A stretch of DNA of 35,573 nt, taken from NCBI GenBank assembly GCA_022844485.1, contig JALHLQ010000035.1, forward strand, positions 1 to 35,573, given 5' to 3'. Positions 27,401 to 34,875 of this stretch are shown one piece after another. The notes beneath the pieces were generated by a model that was not told the origin of the DNA, did not search any database, and saw only the letters and a program-made list of their open reading frames with translations. The stretch is from Xanthobacteraceae bacterium. GTDB taxonomy: Bacteria > Pseudomonadota > Alphaproteobacteria > Rhizobiales > Xanthobacteraceae. Made by a program: the position numbers and the translations under genes. Position 1 is the first letter of the stretch. Each line of letters begins with the position of its first letter.

Positions 27401-27820
27401 ATGGCCGAGAAGAATACCAACGGACATTTCATCGAGCTGACCGCAGGCATCGTTTCAGCTTATGTCAGCAACAATACGGTACCGGCCTCGGACATTCCGG
27501 CGCTGATCAGCAATGTGCACAGCGCACTCATTCGGGTGTCCTCGGGGATCGTCGAAGCGCAAGGCGACGCCCCGCGGCCGGCGATTCCCGTCAAGCGCTC
27601 GATCACGCCGGAATTTATCGTCTGCCTGGAAGACGGAAAGAAGTTCAAGTCGTTGAAGCGCCACCTTCGCACACAATACGCGATGACGCCCGAGCAATAT
27701 CGCGAGAAGTGGGGTCTGCCGCCCGACTACCCGATGGTTGCGCCGAATTACGCGGCTGCACGCTCACGGCTTGCAAAGCAGATGGGATTGGGTCAGCAGC
27801 GCCGGCGGCGCACGAAGTAG
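27401..27820 (+). CDS. mucR: MucR/Ros-family transcriptional regulator
   Basis: This small (139 aa) DNA-binding protein of the Ros/MucR family controls exopolysaccharide, motility and cell-cycle genes in rhizobia and Brucella. The N-terminal half (oligomerisation region) starts HFIELTAGIVSAYVSNNTVP. The zinc-finger-like domain has Cys75, Asp78 and His88 in CLEDGKKFKSLKRHL, but the next ligand position, His in Ros, is Gln92 (RTQYAMTPEQY), so the zinc site is incomplete. The domain ends WGLPPDYPMVAPNYAAARS, fully conserved. ATG 27401 matches the usual start; the frame runs upstream to 27350 with an atypical peptide. It is divergent from msrB and convergent with sufE. Confidence 0.93.
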   Translation: MAEKNTNGHFIELTAGIVSAYVSNNTVPASDIPALISNVHSALIRVSSGIVEAQGDAPRPAIPVKRSITPEFIVCLEDGKKFKSLKRHLRTQYAMTPEQYREKWGLPPDYPMVAPNYAAARSRLAKQMGLGQQRRRRTK

Positions 27821-27841
27821 GGCCTTCAGTAAAGCCAGCTC

Positions 27842-28273
27842 TTAAGCGGAGGCGAGCGACAAGGCCTTGCGCGCATCGGCGCGCATCCGCTCCACCATCG
27901 CGCGCAGCCCGTTGGAGCGCTGAGGGGTGAGATGCTCGCGCAACGCGAGCTGGTCGAAGATGGCGAGCGCGTCGTTCTCCAGAATCGTCTTTGCCGGCTT
28001 TTCCGAGTAGATGGCGAGGAGAATGGCGATCAGCCCGCGCACAATATGGGCGTCGCTATCGCCGACGAAATGCAGCACCGGCCCCTCGGCGCCATTCGGC
28101 CGGGCGCTGGTCGAGAGCCACACTTGGCTTGCGCAACCCTGAACCTTGTTGGTCTCGTTGCGCGCCTCCTCCGGCAAGGGTTCGAGCGTGCGGCCAAGCT
28201 CGATGACATAGCGGTAGCGGTCGTCCCACTCGTCCAGCAGTTCGAAATTGGCGATGATCTCGTCGATCGTCAT
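27842..28273 (-). CDS. sufE: SufE-family cysteine desulfurase sulfur acceptor
   Basis: SufE accepts persulfide sulfur from the desulfurase SufS and passes it to the SufBCD scaffold for Fe-S cluster assembly. The 143 aa carry the active Cys47 in VQGCASQVWL, after the family's NKVQGC approach, and the DSDAHIVRGLIAILLAIYSEK helix. The C-terminal segment LREHLTPQRSNGLRAMVERMR is also conserved. The rest of the suf operon is not in the window, so this is a stand-alone sufE, common in alphaproteobacteria. ATG 28273 lacks an obvious Shine-Dalgarno. A rhizobial palindrome ends 18 bases upstream, inside the probable leader. Confidence 0.93.
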   Translation of the reverse strand: MTIDEIIANFELLDEWDDRYRYVIELGRTLEPLPEEARNETNKVQGCASQVWLSTSARPNGAEGPVLHFVGDSDAHIVRGLIAILLAIYSEKPAKTILENDALAIFDQLALREHLTPQRSNGLRAMVERMRADARKALSLASA

Positions 28274-28290
28274 GGATGGGCCTGCCGACG

Positions 28291-28346
28291 TTCTGGAGCG
28301 GGTTCTTTCGGCGAACCGGTGTCCACTTCGCCGGAAAATGCTCTGC
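28291..28346. repeat. Rhizobial intergenic palindrome upstream of sufE
   Basis: The stretch from TTCTGGAGCG to ATGCTCTGCG contains GGCGAACCGGTGTCCACTTC and GCCGGAAAATGCTC. I recognise it as a variant of the very common Rhizobiales repeat GAGC...CGAAAACCGGTTTCCACTTTTCGG...ATGCTC. Its core folds as GGCGAA / TTCGCC around ACCGGTGTCCAC. It lies between the DUF5330 gene and sufE, 18 bases before the sufE start. Confidence 0.75.
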
Positions 28347-28402
28347 GCACGATATAAGCGCGCCGTCAGCCGCCGTACAGAGGTTCGCGAACCGCCTCGG
28401 AG

Positions 28403-28810
28403 TCAGCTCCCGCGCTTTGCCTCGCCATCTTTCAGCTGCGGCCCGCGCCAGGGCAGGGCGGAGTCAGCCGGTGTCAGCGTGTTTGCTGGAAGCTTGGCCG
28501 GAGACGCGGATTTGGTGCCCCCGGTCGAACCGGTGTTCTCGGCTGCGAGCCGTTCGGCCACGTATTCATAGAGCCGCTTCGCGCCGGCTTTCACCTTGTC
28601 CCCGAACGCGGCCGCGGCATGCGAGCCCACTTCGCAGGCATTCGGCTGACGCGCGCAGAACTGGCTCATGTCGGACACCGCGGCATTGGCGGCGGCCACC
28701 GCCTCGCCCGCGCTGACCGGCGGCGCCGAGTCCTGTTTGCCCGCCGGCGCAGTCGGAAGCAGCACGGCGACGACACTCAGCCAGAACGCCGCGCGCAACA
28801 AGAGTCTCAT
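28403..28810 (-). CDS. DUF5330 domain-containing protein
   Basis: This small exported or membrane-anchored protein (135 aa from ATG 28810) starts MRLLLRAAFWLSVVAVLLPTAPAG, a typical DUF5330 leader that acts as a signal peptide or N-terminal anchor. The central segment has SDMSQFCARQPNACEVGSHAAAAFGDKVKAGAKRLYEYV, whose two Cys (FC and AC, six residues apart) probably form a periplasmic disulfide. The C-terminus is Pro/Thr-rich. The frame extends to 28891, but that portion lies before the hydrophobic leader and is unlikely to be translated. The function is unknown. It sits upstream of sufE on the same strand with the palindrome between them. Confidence 0.82.
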   Translation of the reverse strand: MRLLLRAAFWLSVVAVLLPTAPAGKQDSAPPVSAGEAVAAANAAVSDMSQFCARQPNACEVGSHAAAAFGDKVKAGAKRLYEYVAERLAAENTGSTGGTKSASPAKLPANTLTPADSALPWRGPQLKDGEAKRGS

Positions 28811-29120
28811 GACACTGATCCCGCTTCCCCAAGTCTCTACAACGCCTATCGTAACGCTGACCCTTGAAATGGGCGTTGGCGAGGTCCGCACAATTCTCGG
28901 TATCGGTGAAAGGAATAGCTCAGGGGTTTTGCCAATCCTTCAACGAACAGGCTTAACCGGACGGATTTCGCTGCGCAGGGCAGGGCCCGCGATCTGGCAA
29001 GATTCAATTTACCATGCAGGCGGAAAGGCCGGGTTGACGGCAGGTAAATGGGTCCGAAACGGCATTGCGCGGGGCTGCGCGGGCGCTTGCTTAGCGTTCG
29101 CTTAAACGTGCTTTGTAACC
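28811..29120. other. Intergenic region between DUF5330 and the histidine kinase
   Basis: These 310 bases separate two divergent genes and should hold both promoters. No credible coding frame or repeat was found. The only recognisable element is the CtrA-like box at 29091-29105; the rest has no structure that I can name. Confidence 0.5.
29091..29105 (+). promoter_or_regulatory. Candidate CtrA-binding box (TTAG-N7-TTAA)
   Basis: TTAG (29091-29094), seven bases, then TTAA (29102-29105) differ by one base from the CtrA consensus TTAA-N7-TTAA. The site ends 15 bases before the annotated ATG of the DivJ-like kinase. CtrA control of cell-cycle kinases is established in alphaproteobacteria, which makes the site plausible. 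Its closeness to the ATG suggests repression or a later real start codon. Confidence 0.5.
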
Positions 29121-31022
29121 ATGCCGGCCAGTCAGGGGAGCGCGCCGTTGCTCGGCGGTGCGCGGAGTTGCGTGGGTCATCTCGCTCCATTTCAGGGTTT
29201 TCTTTCAGCCTTGGTGCACCCTTGGGCGCAACAGGATGCGGCGAACAGCGCCCGCTGCCGCGCCTATATCGTGCCTCGCCTGGGATTTGCGCTGCTCGGC
29301 GTGGCGGCGCTTCCGATTTATCTGGCATGTGCCGCAGGAAGCAGTGCCGCCGATGCCGTTCTTCTGGCCGCATTGATTGTTCCCCTGTCGCTCACTTATT
29401 ACGTGTCGCGCACCGGACAGATCGACCGCGCGTCGCTGATCGCAGCCGGCGCGATGAGCGCGGTTGCGCTGGCGCTCGGCGCGGTGACCGGTGGTGTCTC
29501 GTCGGTCTCGGCCGCCTGGTTCGTGCTCGTCCCCCTCGAAGCCGCTCTCTCTCGATCGCGCAGGATTACGGCCGCCGCCGTCGCGGTCGCGATGGCCGGC
29601 ATGCTTGTGCTGGCATTGATGCAGTCGGCCGCCCTGCTTCCCGCCGCAGCTCTCGAAGGACCGGCGCTCCAGTTCGCCGCCCTTGTGCCGCTGATCTACG
29701 CGGGCGCGCTGATGCTTGGCCTGCAATGGTCGCTGCAGTCGCAGGCTCGCCACCTCGGTGAGGACGTGGAGCGCATGCGCCTTCTGGCCGCCCATGCCCA
29801 TGACGTGATCGTCCGACACGCGCGCACCGGTGCGGCGCTTTTCGTCTCACCATCCGCGCAAGCGGTATTCTCGGTGTCGCCGTTGGAACTCCTGGGCCAT
29901 CGCCTGTTTGACCGTGTGCATGTCGCCGACCGGCCGGCTTATCTCACCGCCATCGCCGACGCAGCCGCGCAAGGCACGGAACGCGCCGTCGAGTTTCGCA
30001 TCCGTTGCGGCGATGCCGGCGTGAGCACGAATTTCATGTGGGCTGAGATGCGCTGCCGCCGGATCGGCGGCGTCTCGGAATCCGAGCTGCAGGAGGGGAC
30101 TGTCTTGTCCATCATCCGCGATATCAGCGAGCGCAAGGCGCAAGAAGCCACGGTGTGCGAAGCCCGGCGCGAGGCCGAGCGGGCAAATGCCGCGAAGAGC
30201 CGCTTCCTTGCGGCCATGAGTCATGAGCTGCGCACGCCGCTGAACGCCATCATCGGCTTCTCCGATATGCTGACGAAAGCGGACATGCTGGCGATCGATG
30301 CCGAACGTCGCGCCGAATACGCAAAGCTCATCCACGACTCCGGCCACCATCTTCTCTCCGTGGTGAACGAGATCCTTGACCTCTCCAAACTGGAAGCCGG
30401 CCGTTTCGTGATCGCGCCCGAATCTTTCGCTCCCGCGTCGGTCGTTCGCGCGAGCTGCGATCTGCTTGCCTTGAAGGCCCACGAGGCCGGGCTCGAGATC
30501 GTGCTGCAACTGCCGGAACTGCCCGACATCGTGGCCGACAAGCGCGCGCTCAAGCAGATTCTTCTGAACCTGCTCTCGAATGCCATCAAGTTCAGCCGCC
30601 GTGGCGGGCGCATCACGGTGGGCGCGACTGTCGGCCCGTCCGGCATCGGAATATCCGTGCAGGACACGGGCGTCGGCATTCCGCTCGAGGATCTGCCCCG
30701 GATCGGGGATCCCTTCTTCCAGGTCGGAACCCCCTATGATCGGTCGAGCGATGGAAGCGGCCTCGGCCTTTCGATCGTGAAAGGACTGGTCGAACTGCAC
30801 CATGGCCATATGGAGATCGAAAGCCGGGTCGAGCAGGGAACCCGTGTCACGGTTCGTCTTCCGCTCGACTGCGAAGACAAAGACAGAGACAAAGACGGCG
30901 CCCAGGCGAATGTCAGCCTCATCTCCGCCCATATGCGCGCGGCGCCTGTACAGGCTCAGGCGCAGGAGCGCGGCGTGGAGTCGCCGCCGCAACGCCAGCA
31001 GATCGAACGGAAAGTGCGATGA
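29121..31022 (+). CDS. divJ: PAS-domain sensor histidine kinase, DivJ-like
   Basis: This inner-membrane hybrid-free histidine kinase has 633 aa from ATG 29121. About five to six hydrophobic segments (50-205) precede a PAS domain (about 220-338). The dimerisation helix follows with phospho-acceptor His368 in MSHELRTPLNAIIGFSDML, then the ATPase domain: Asn487 in NLLSNAIKF, DTGVGI (515-520) and GSGLGLSIVKGL (545-556). The membrane part (VHPWAQQDAANSARCRAYIVPRL ... WFVLVPLEAALSRSRR) resembles rhizobial DivJ, the kinase of the DivK cell-cycle regulator. PleC-like kinases share the His-box, so the name is provisional. Starts at TTG 29211 or GTG 29214 are alternatives. It overlaps the next gene by ATGA. 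Confidence 0.82.
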   Translation: MPASQGSAPLLGGARSCVGHLAPFQGFLSALVHPWAQQDAANSARCRAYIVPRLGFALLGVAALPIYLACAAGSSAADAVLLAALIVPLSLTYYVSRTGQIDRASLIAAGAMSAVALALGAVTGGVSSVSAAWFVLVPLEAALSRSRRITAAAVAVAMAGMLVLALMQSAALLPAAALEGPALQFAALVPLIYAGALMLGLQWSLQSQARHLGEDVERMRLLAAHAHDVIVRHARTGAALFVSPSAQAVFSVSPLELLGHRLFDRVHVADRPAYLTAIADAAAQGTERAVEFRIRCGDAGVSTNFMWAEMRCRRIGGVSESELQEGTVLSIIRDISERKAQEATVCEARREAERANAAKSRFLAAMSHELRTPLNAIIGFSDMLTKADMLAIDAERRAEYAKLIHDSGHHLLSVVNEILDLSKLEAGRFVIAPESFAPASVVRASCDLLALKAHEAGLEIVLQLPELPDIVADKRALKQILLNLLSNAIKFSRRGGRITVGATVGPSGIGISVQDTGVGIPLEDLPRIGDPFFQVGTPYDRSSDGSGLGLSIVKGLVELHHGHMEIESRVEQGTRVTVRLPLDCEDKDRDKDGAQANVSLISAHMRAAPVQAQAQERGVESPPQRQQIERKVR

Positions 31023-31738
31023 GACATCGAGAGCCAGAACGGTCGGGTTTCGCCGCCGCCATCCGGCGCAACCCGGTGGATGCTTTTGGCGCGGCGCTTG
31101 CGGCTTCCGCCGCGGCCATGATCGTCGTGAACGCGCTCTATCTCCAGCCCGGCCCCCATCCGGCGCCGATGTTTTCCGTGAGGCCTGCGCCGCGCATCAT
31201 TGACACGCCGGCTGGTCCCGCACTGCCGCGTCCGCGCCCGCCAGAAGCAGGGGCGAAAGCGCCGGCGCCGCCGGCCAGAACGCGGATGGAGATCGTCACC
31301 GATATCCAGAAAGAACTGTTGAAGCGCAACTTCTTCGAAGGCCCGATCGACGGCGTCATGGGTCCGAAGACGGATTTGGCCATTCGCGATTTCGAGCAGG
31401 CGGCTTCCATGAAACCGGCCGGAGAACCGAACGAGGACCTTCTCCGCGCCATCATGCGCTCCAATCTGAAAGGCGGCGCGGCCGGAACGACCGCAGGCGT
31501 CTCGCGTCCCGATCCGCTTGGCGAACTGATTGCTCCCAATCCAAAACGCGTCATGGCCGTCCAGCGTGCGCTTTCGGATTACGGCTACGCGCAAATCAAG
31601 CCGAGCGGGACCGTGACCGCCGAGACCAAAGCCGCGATCGAGAAATTCGAGCGCGACCGCAAGCTGCCGGTCACGGGGCTCGTCTCCGACCGGCTCGTGC
31701 GCGAGCTTGCGGCCATGACAGGTCGTCCGCTCGAATAG
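31019..31738 (+). CDS. Membrane-anchored peptidoglycan-binding-domain protein
   Basis: This 239-aa protein has one N-terminal transmembrane helix (about residues 22-44) after a basic start, then a Pro-rich periplasmic linker (50-88). Two PG_binding_1-type domains follow: VTDIQKELLKRNFFEGPIDGVMGPKTDLAIRDFEQAA (about 92-128), and VQRALSDYGYAQIKPSGTVTAETKAAIEKFERDRKLPVTG (about 180-220). These modules bind the cell wall, usually beside a hydrolase, but no catalytic domain is present. The ATG overlaps the kinase stop by four bases, so the two are co-translated. This hints at a wall-associated partner of the cell-cycle kinase, which is inference. Confidence 0.88.
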   Translation: MRHREPERSGFAAAIRRNPVDAFGAALAASAAAMIVVNALYLQPGPHPAPMFSVRPAPRIIDTPAGPALPRPRPPEAGAKAPAPPARTRMEIVTDIQKELLKRNFFEGPIDGVMGPKTDLAIRDFEQAASMKPAGEPNEDLLRAIMRSNLKGGAAGTTAGVSRPDPLGELIAPNPKRVMAVQRALSDYGYAQIKPSGTVTAETKAAIEKFERDRKLPVTGLVSDRLVRELAAMTGRPLE

Positions 31739-31799
31739 CGCGCCCCTGCATTTGACGCACGAGCCGATCTCCGGCCAGATCAGGACGGAGGAGAAGCGC

Positions 31800-32147
31800 A
31801 TGCGCCTGAAATCCGCAATTTGGGTCGCCGCCTATATTCGGCGCTGTCATGTGGAGAACGTGCACGCCGTCGTGCGCCGGCGCGGTTCGGAAGAAGCCGG
31901 CGCAGTATTCGTGAAGATCAATCGGCTGGACGGAACGGCGGATCTCTATGGGCCGGCGCCGCAAAGCGTGTTCGAGGAGGCGCATCCCTCCGACCGTGCG
32001 TTCAGTCCCGCGCTGCGCAAGCAGCCGGCTCCGGAAGCGGAGGTCGACGCCTATCTTGCGCGCCAGGCGAAGTTCGACTCGGACCTCTGGGTGATCGAGG
32101 TGGAGGAGCGCACCGGCCGCCACCGCCTCGATCAGGTTGTCCCATAG
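31800..32147 (+). CDS. DUF1491 family protein
   Basis: This 115-aa cytoplasmic protein belongs to DUF1491, restricted as far as I know to alphaproteobacteria. Characteristic stretches are LKSAIWVAAYIRRCHVENVHAVVRRRGSEEAGAVFVKINRLDG and the C-terminal DSDLWVIEVEERTGRH. The function is unknown. GGAGGAG (31787-31793) six bases before ATG 31800 fixes the start, although the frame is open to 31752. It lies 61 bases after the peptidoglycan-binding gene and may share its transcript. Its 3' end overlaps the convergent DUF2336 gene by 16 bases. Confidence 0.9.
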   Translation: MRLKSAIWVAAYIRRCHVENVHAVVRRRGSEEAGAVFVKINRLDGTADLYGPAPQSVFEEAHPSDRAFSPALRKQPAPEAEVDAYLARQAKFDSDLWVIEVEERTGRHRLDQVVP

Positions 32148-33223
32148 CGGCGATCGGTCGGCGGGATACGCTCCGGGCGCGAGGCGGACAAGCGCATGCT
32201 GTCCGCATGCGATGCGGCCCGCGCGCCCTCCAAGGGGCTGTGCCGCCCGTGTGACGGATCCGACACGGAACGCTGTTGCTCAGCCGCGTCGGACATCTCC
32301 GCTTGCGAGACGATCTGGAAACCCCGCACGATTTGCGCCGCGGCGCTCTCGGCGGTGATCTCGAACAGCTTGCCAAGCTCGTAGACCTGATCCACCGATT
32401 GCCCGATCACGGGATTGAGGAACAGAAGAACGCGCAGATGCACGTTCGGCGGCATTGCGATCGAACGCAGGCACACCACCAGAAGCTCCCCGCTGTCATC
32501 CTGCACGATACGGGCGGCGAGCGATCGTGACAGCGCGAGGGTTTGCTGGAGCGCGGTCGTGAACTCGTCGAGCCGGCGCAGGAGGGCAAAGCGTTCGAGC
32601 TTTTGCATCGCCTCGGATCCGACCATGTCCGCGGGGCCGCATTGGCTCGCGCCCGCGCTGAGTTCGCCCAGCATTCGACGCCGCTCCCCGGAGTCCGCCG
32701 CCAGGAACTGGCGCGCGATATCTGCAAACGGCGGCGGCGCAGGATCCATTGCCGCTTCACCGCTGCTCGGCTGGTGCGTCGGCGCAAGAGGAGCCGTTTG
32801 AGGAGCGCCTGCGATCTGGACGGAATCGCGTGAATGTCCGAGCTTCTGCGCGATCAAGGTGGCATGCCGTCCGCCGCATTCGGCGGCAATCGCCAAGAGA
32901 TCGGCTGCGGTCAAGTTCGTCGGGTTCTGCAGCAAGGGTTCGGCGACCTCGATGCAGTCGCGCGCCAGTCTGTTGAGGACCGCACGCGGCGCGGCCGGAT
33001 AGACCGCGAGCTTGCGGGACACATTGATCCGCGTCGGACGATCGGCCGTATTGACGAAGCGAAGCATGATCTCGACATAATGCTGCTCCTCTTCCGCCGA
33101 ATGCCCTTCTTTCTGGACATAGAGGTCGGTCAGCACGCGCACGAGGATCGGCCGGATGTCGACGCCCGGCCGGCGCGCGAGATCAGCCAGCCCATCCAGA
33201 TGGGGAGCCACTGAAAAACTCAA
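32132..33223 (-). CDS. DUF2336 domain-containing protein
   Basis: This 363-aa cytoplasmic protein is of the DUF2336 type found in many alphaproteobacteria. The mostly helical, HEAT-like N-terminal part includes VRVLTDLYVQKEGHSAEEEQHYVEIMLRFVNTADRPTRINVSRKLAVYPAAPRAVLNRLA, a repeat pattern of paired helices. A variable Pro-rich linker follows (about 140-165), then a second helical block. The C-terminal 45 residues are basic and Ser-rich. The function is unknown. Translation begins at TTG 33223, supported by GGAGG five bases before it. It is convergent with DUF1491 (16-bp overlap), and its promoter region faces the small 64-aa gene at 33419. Confidence 0.85.
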   Translation of the reverse strand: MSFSVAPHLDGLADLARRPGVDIRPILVRVLTDLYVQKEGHSAEEEQHYVEIMLRFVNTADRPTRINVSRKLAVYPAAPRAVLNRLARDCIEVAEPLLQNPTNLTAADLLAIAAECGGRHATLIAQKLGHSRDSVQIAGAPQTAPLAPTHQPSSGEAAMDPAPPPFADIARQFLAADSGERRRMLGELSAGASQCGPADMVGSEAMQKLERFALLRRLDEFTTALQQTLALSRSLAARIVQDDSGELLVVCLRSIAMPPNVHLRVLLFLNPVIGQSVDQVYELGKLFEITAESAAAQIVRGFQIVSQAEMSDAAEQQRSVSDPSHGRHSPLEGARAASHADSMRLSASRPERIPPTDRRYGTT

Positions 33224-33418
33224 CTCGGCCTCCTTCGCCGTTCTGGCGAGAGAGCGCGACCCGAATCACCGATTGGCCCACATCGATCGCGCTCTTGTCT
33301 GCGCCGACCGTATCGGCGTGGGCGTAAACGGATCGTTAACCTTGTCCGACCTTAATCGAGGCTACGGGCAAAGCCGGCTGCGTCGCCCGACGCGAGCGAA
33401 GCAGCCAAGGAAGGGCGA

Positions 33419-33613
33419 ATGGGAACGGTCGTTGCGTTTCCGGGCGAACGAAGACCGGCAGTCTTGAGGCAAGCGCGCCCGGCCGCGCCGGGCACGGTCG
33501 TCATTCTTCCCGTTATCCGGATCGAACGCGCGCTCGAGGATCCGTCCGACCAGGGCGGAGACGGGGCAAGCGACGGAAAGAAAGGCAAGCGGCGGCCGCA
33601 GGAGCAGCGATGA
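33419..33613 (+). CDS. Small protein (64 aa) coupled to a lipoprotein gene
   Basis: I do not recognise a named family. The start MGTVVAFPGERRPAVLR is followed by a hydrophobic core TVVILPVIRIERALED and a Lys/Gly/Asp-rich tail. AAGGAAGGG lies close before ATG 33419, and the TGA overlaps the lipoprotein start by ATGA, which argues that it is translated. No helix long enough for membrane insertion is present. It may be a rhizobial orphan acting with the next gene, but nothing in the sequence shows a role. Confidence 0.65.
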   Translation: MGTVVAFPGERRPAVLRQARPAAPGTVVILPVIRIERALEDPSDQGGDGASDGKKGKRRPQEQR

Positions 33614-34329
33614 GCGTGCGAGGCCGCGCCGCGCCCGCGCTCCTGGCAGCGATGCTGCTTGGCGGCTGTGCCGGCGATTTCGACCGTCCGCGCGCGTTCT
33701 TCTTCACCGGCGACATGCAGCCGGGCCTCGGCGGCCCGCTCGTTCGCGGCCCCGGCGCGGCGGCTTTCGCCGGATTGACCGACGACGAGCGCCTTCTGCG
33801 CGACATGTCGTTTTCACTGCTCGCGCCGCCGGACGGCGGCGATTTGATCGGCAGATTATTGCCGCTCGAGATCACGCGCGTCGCCGTGGTCGAGGGGCAC
33901 GGCCCGCAGCCCGATCATACGGCCTACGCAGAGCGGCTTGTCTCGACGCCCGCGCGCTCCGAGGAGATGCGCTACGCGCGCCTCCTGCGCGACATCCGCA
34001 ACGACACGGTCTTGATCGATGAGTTCCTTCGCACCGCCAACCGCGTGGCCGACATGGACCGCAAGCGTGATCAGAGCCTCTCCTTCGTCACGCGTTTGAG
34101 CGGAACCGAACTCGCCGCCGCAAAAGGCCGGATTCACGAGAACGGCGCGCTCATCCGCAAGGTCCTCTGGTCGCTCGAGGGACGCATCGCCTCCTATCGC
34201 TATGCGCTGGAGCGGCTCGTGATCTCCGCGCCGTCGCCGACGGCGGCGGAAGCCGAACGCGCGCTGAGCGAGTTGAAACATCGCATCGCGCAGCCGCAGC
34301 CCGGCCTTGCGGTCAGCAAGGGCGCCTGA
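33610..34329 (+). CDS. Lipoprotein of unknown function
   Basis: This 239-aa protein begins with MSVRGRAAPALLAAMLLGGC, a lipoprotein signal with lipobox LGGC and lipidated Cys20, so it is predicted to be anchored in a membrane. The mature part has an N-terminal Phe/Gly-rich segment (FDRPRAFFFTGDMQPGLGGPLVRG). From about residue 55 it is mostly helical, with charged stretches such as RYARLLRDIRNDTVLIDEFLRTANRVADMDRKRDQSLSF that could form coiled coils. I cannot name a family. It is translationally coupled to the 64-aa gene upstream and ends six bases from the convergent DUF1254 gene. Confidence 0.82.
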   Translation: MSVRGRAAPALLAAMLLGGCAGDFDRPRAFFFTGDMQPGLGGPLVRGPGAAAFAGLTDDERLLRDMSFSLLAPPDGGDLIGRLLPLEITRVAVVEGHGPQPDHTAYAERLVSTPARSEEMRYARLLRDIRNDTVLIDEFLRTANRVADMDRKRDQSLSFVTRLSGTELAAAKGRIHENGALIRKVLWSLEGRIASYRYALERLVISAPSPTAAEAERALSELKHRIAQPQPGLAVSKGA

Positions 34330-34335
34330 TCTCAT

Positions 34336-34875
34336 TTACTGCGGCCGGCACCGCGCATTTGCCAGCACGGCGGCGGCGAGCGGCAGCGCCCCGGGCTCCG
34401 GCGCCAGCGCCCGCAGCATGATGATGCCGGTGTCCGTCGGCGACTCGACGATCAGCCGGTCGGCGCGCGTGACGTCCTCTTCGTCGGGTACTTCGGCGCG
34501 TTGCGCCGATGTCATCAATTCGAGGTCGATGGTCCGGCGGCCGGCGGCGCGGTCATTGATCGCGTAGTAGGCGACGCCGCGCCGCGTGTAGAACGAGACG
34601 GACGTATAGGCCTGGCTCACAGGCGCGGTGAGTTTCAGCGGGCCCGCGGAGAGATCGTAGCGGCAGGCGGCGGTCGCAAAGGCGGGATCCATGTATGGCA
34701 GCACGGCCTGGTCCGGCGTCGGAGCCGGCAGCGGGGTGACGGTATTTGCGGGAAGGGAGGCGAGGCGCGCATAGGCGTCGGCCGTCGCCGCGCTCGGCAG
34801 CACGAGGATGCTCGAGACGTGCACGATGCCGCCGAGCAGCACACCGGCAATCAGCCACAGGACGAGCCGCATCAT
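34336..34875 (-). CDS. DUF1254-type membrane-anchored protein
   Basis: This 179-aa protein has one N-terminal hydrophobic helix (MMRLVLWLIAGVLLGGIVHVSSILVL) followed by a periplasmic domain of the DUF1254 type. Typical text is PYMDPAFATAACRYDLSAGPLKLTAPVSQAYTSVSFYTRRGVAYYAINDRAAGRRTIDLELMT. Its start overlaps the stop of the DUF1214-type gene by four bases (34872-34875, ATGA). In many bacteria the two domains are fused in one long protein; here they are separate and the DUF1214 gene comes first. No catalytic residues are known to me. The function is unknown. Confidence 0.85.
   Translation of the reverse strand: MMRLVLWLIAGVLLGGIVHVSSILVLPSAATADAYARLASLPANTVTPLPAPTPDQAVLPYMDPAFATAACRYDLSAGPLKLTAPVSQAYTSVSFYTRRGVAYYAINDRAAGRRTIDLELMTSAQRAEVPDEEDVTRADRLIVESPTDTGIIMLRALAPEPGALPLAAAVLANARCRPQ

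Noticed and set aside
33156..33467. 103-codon + strand frame between DUF2336 and the small protein gene
   Set aside because: It starts inside the DUF2336 gene, is Arg/Ser-rich and has no ribosome-binding site; the 33419 frame is better supported.
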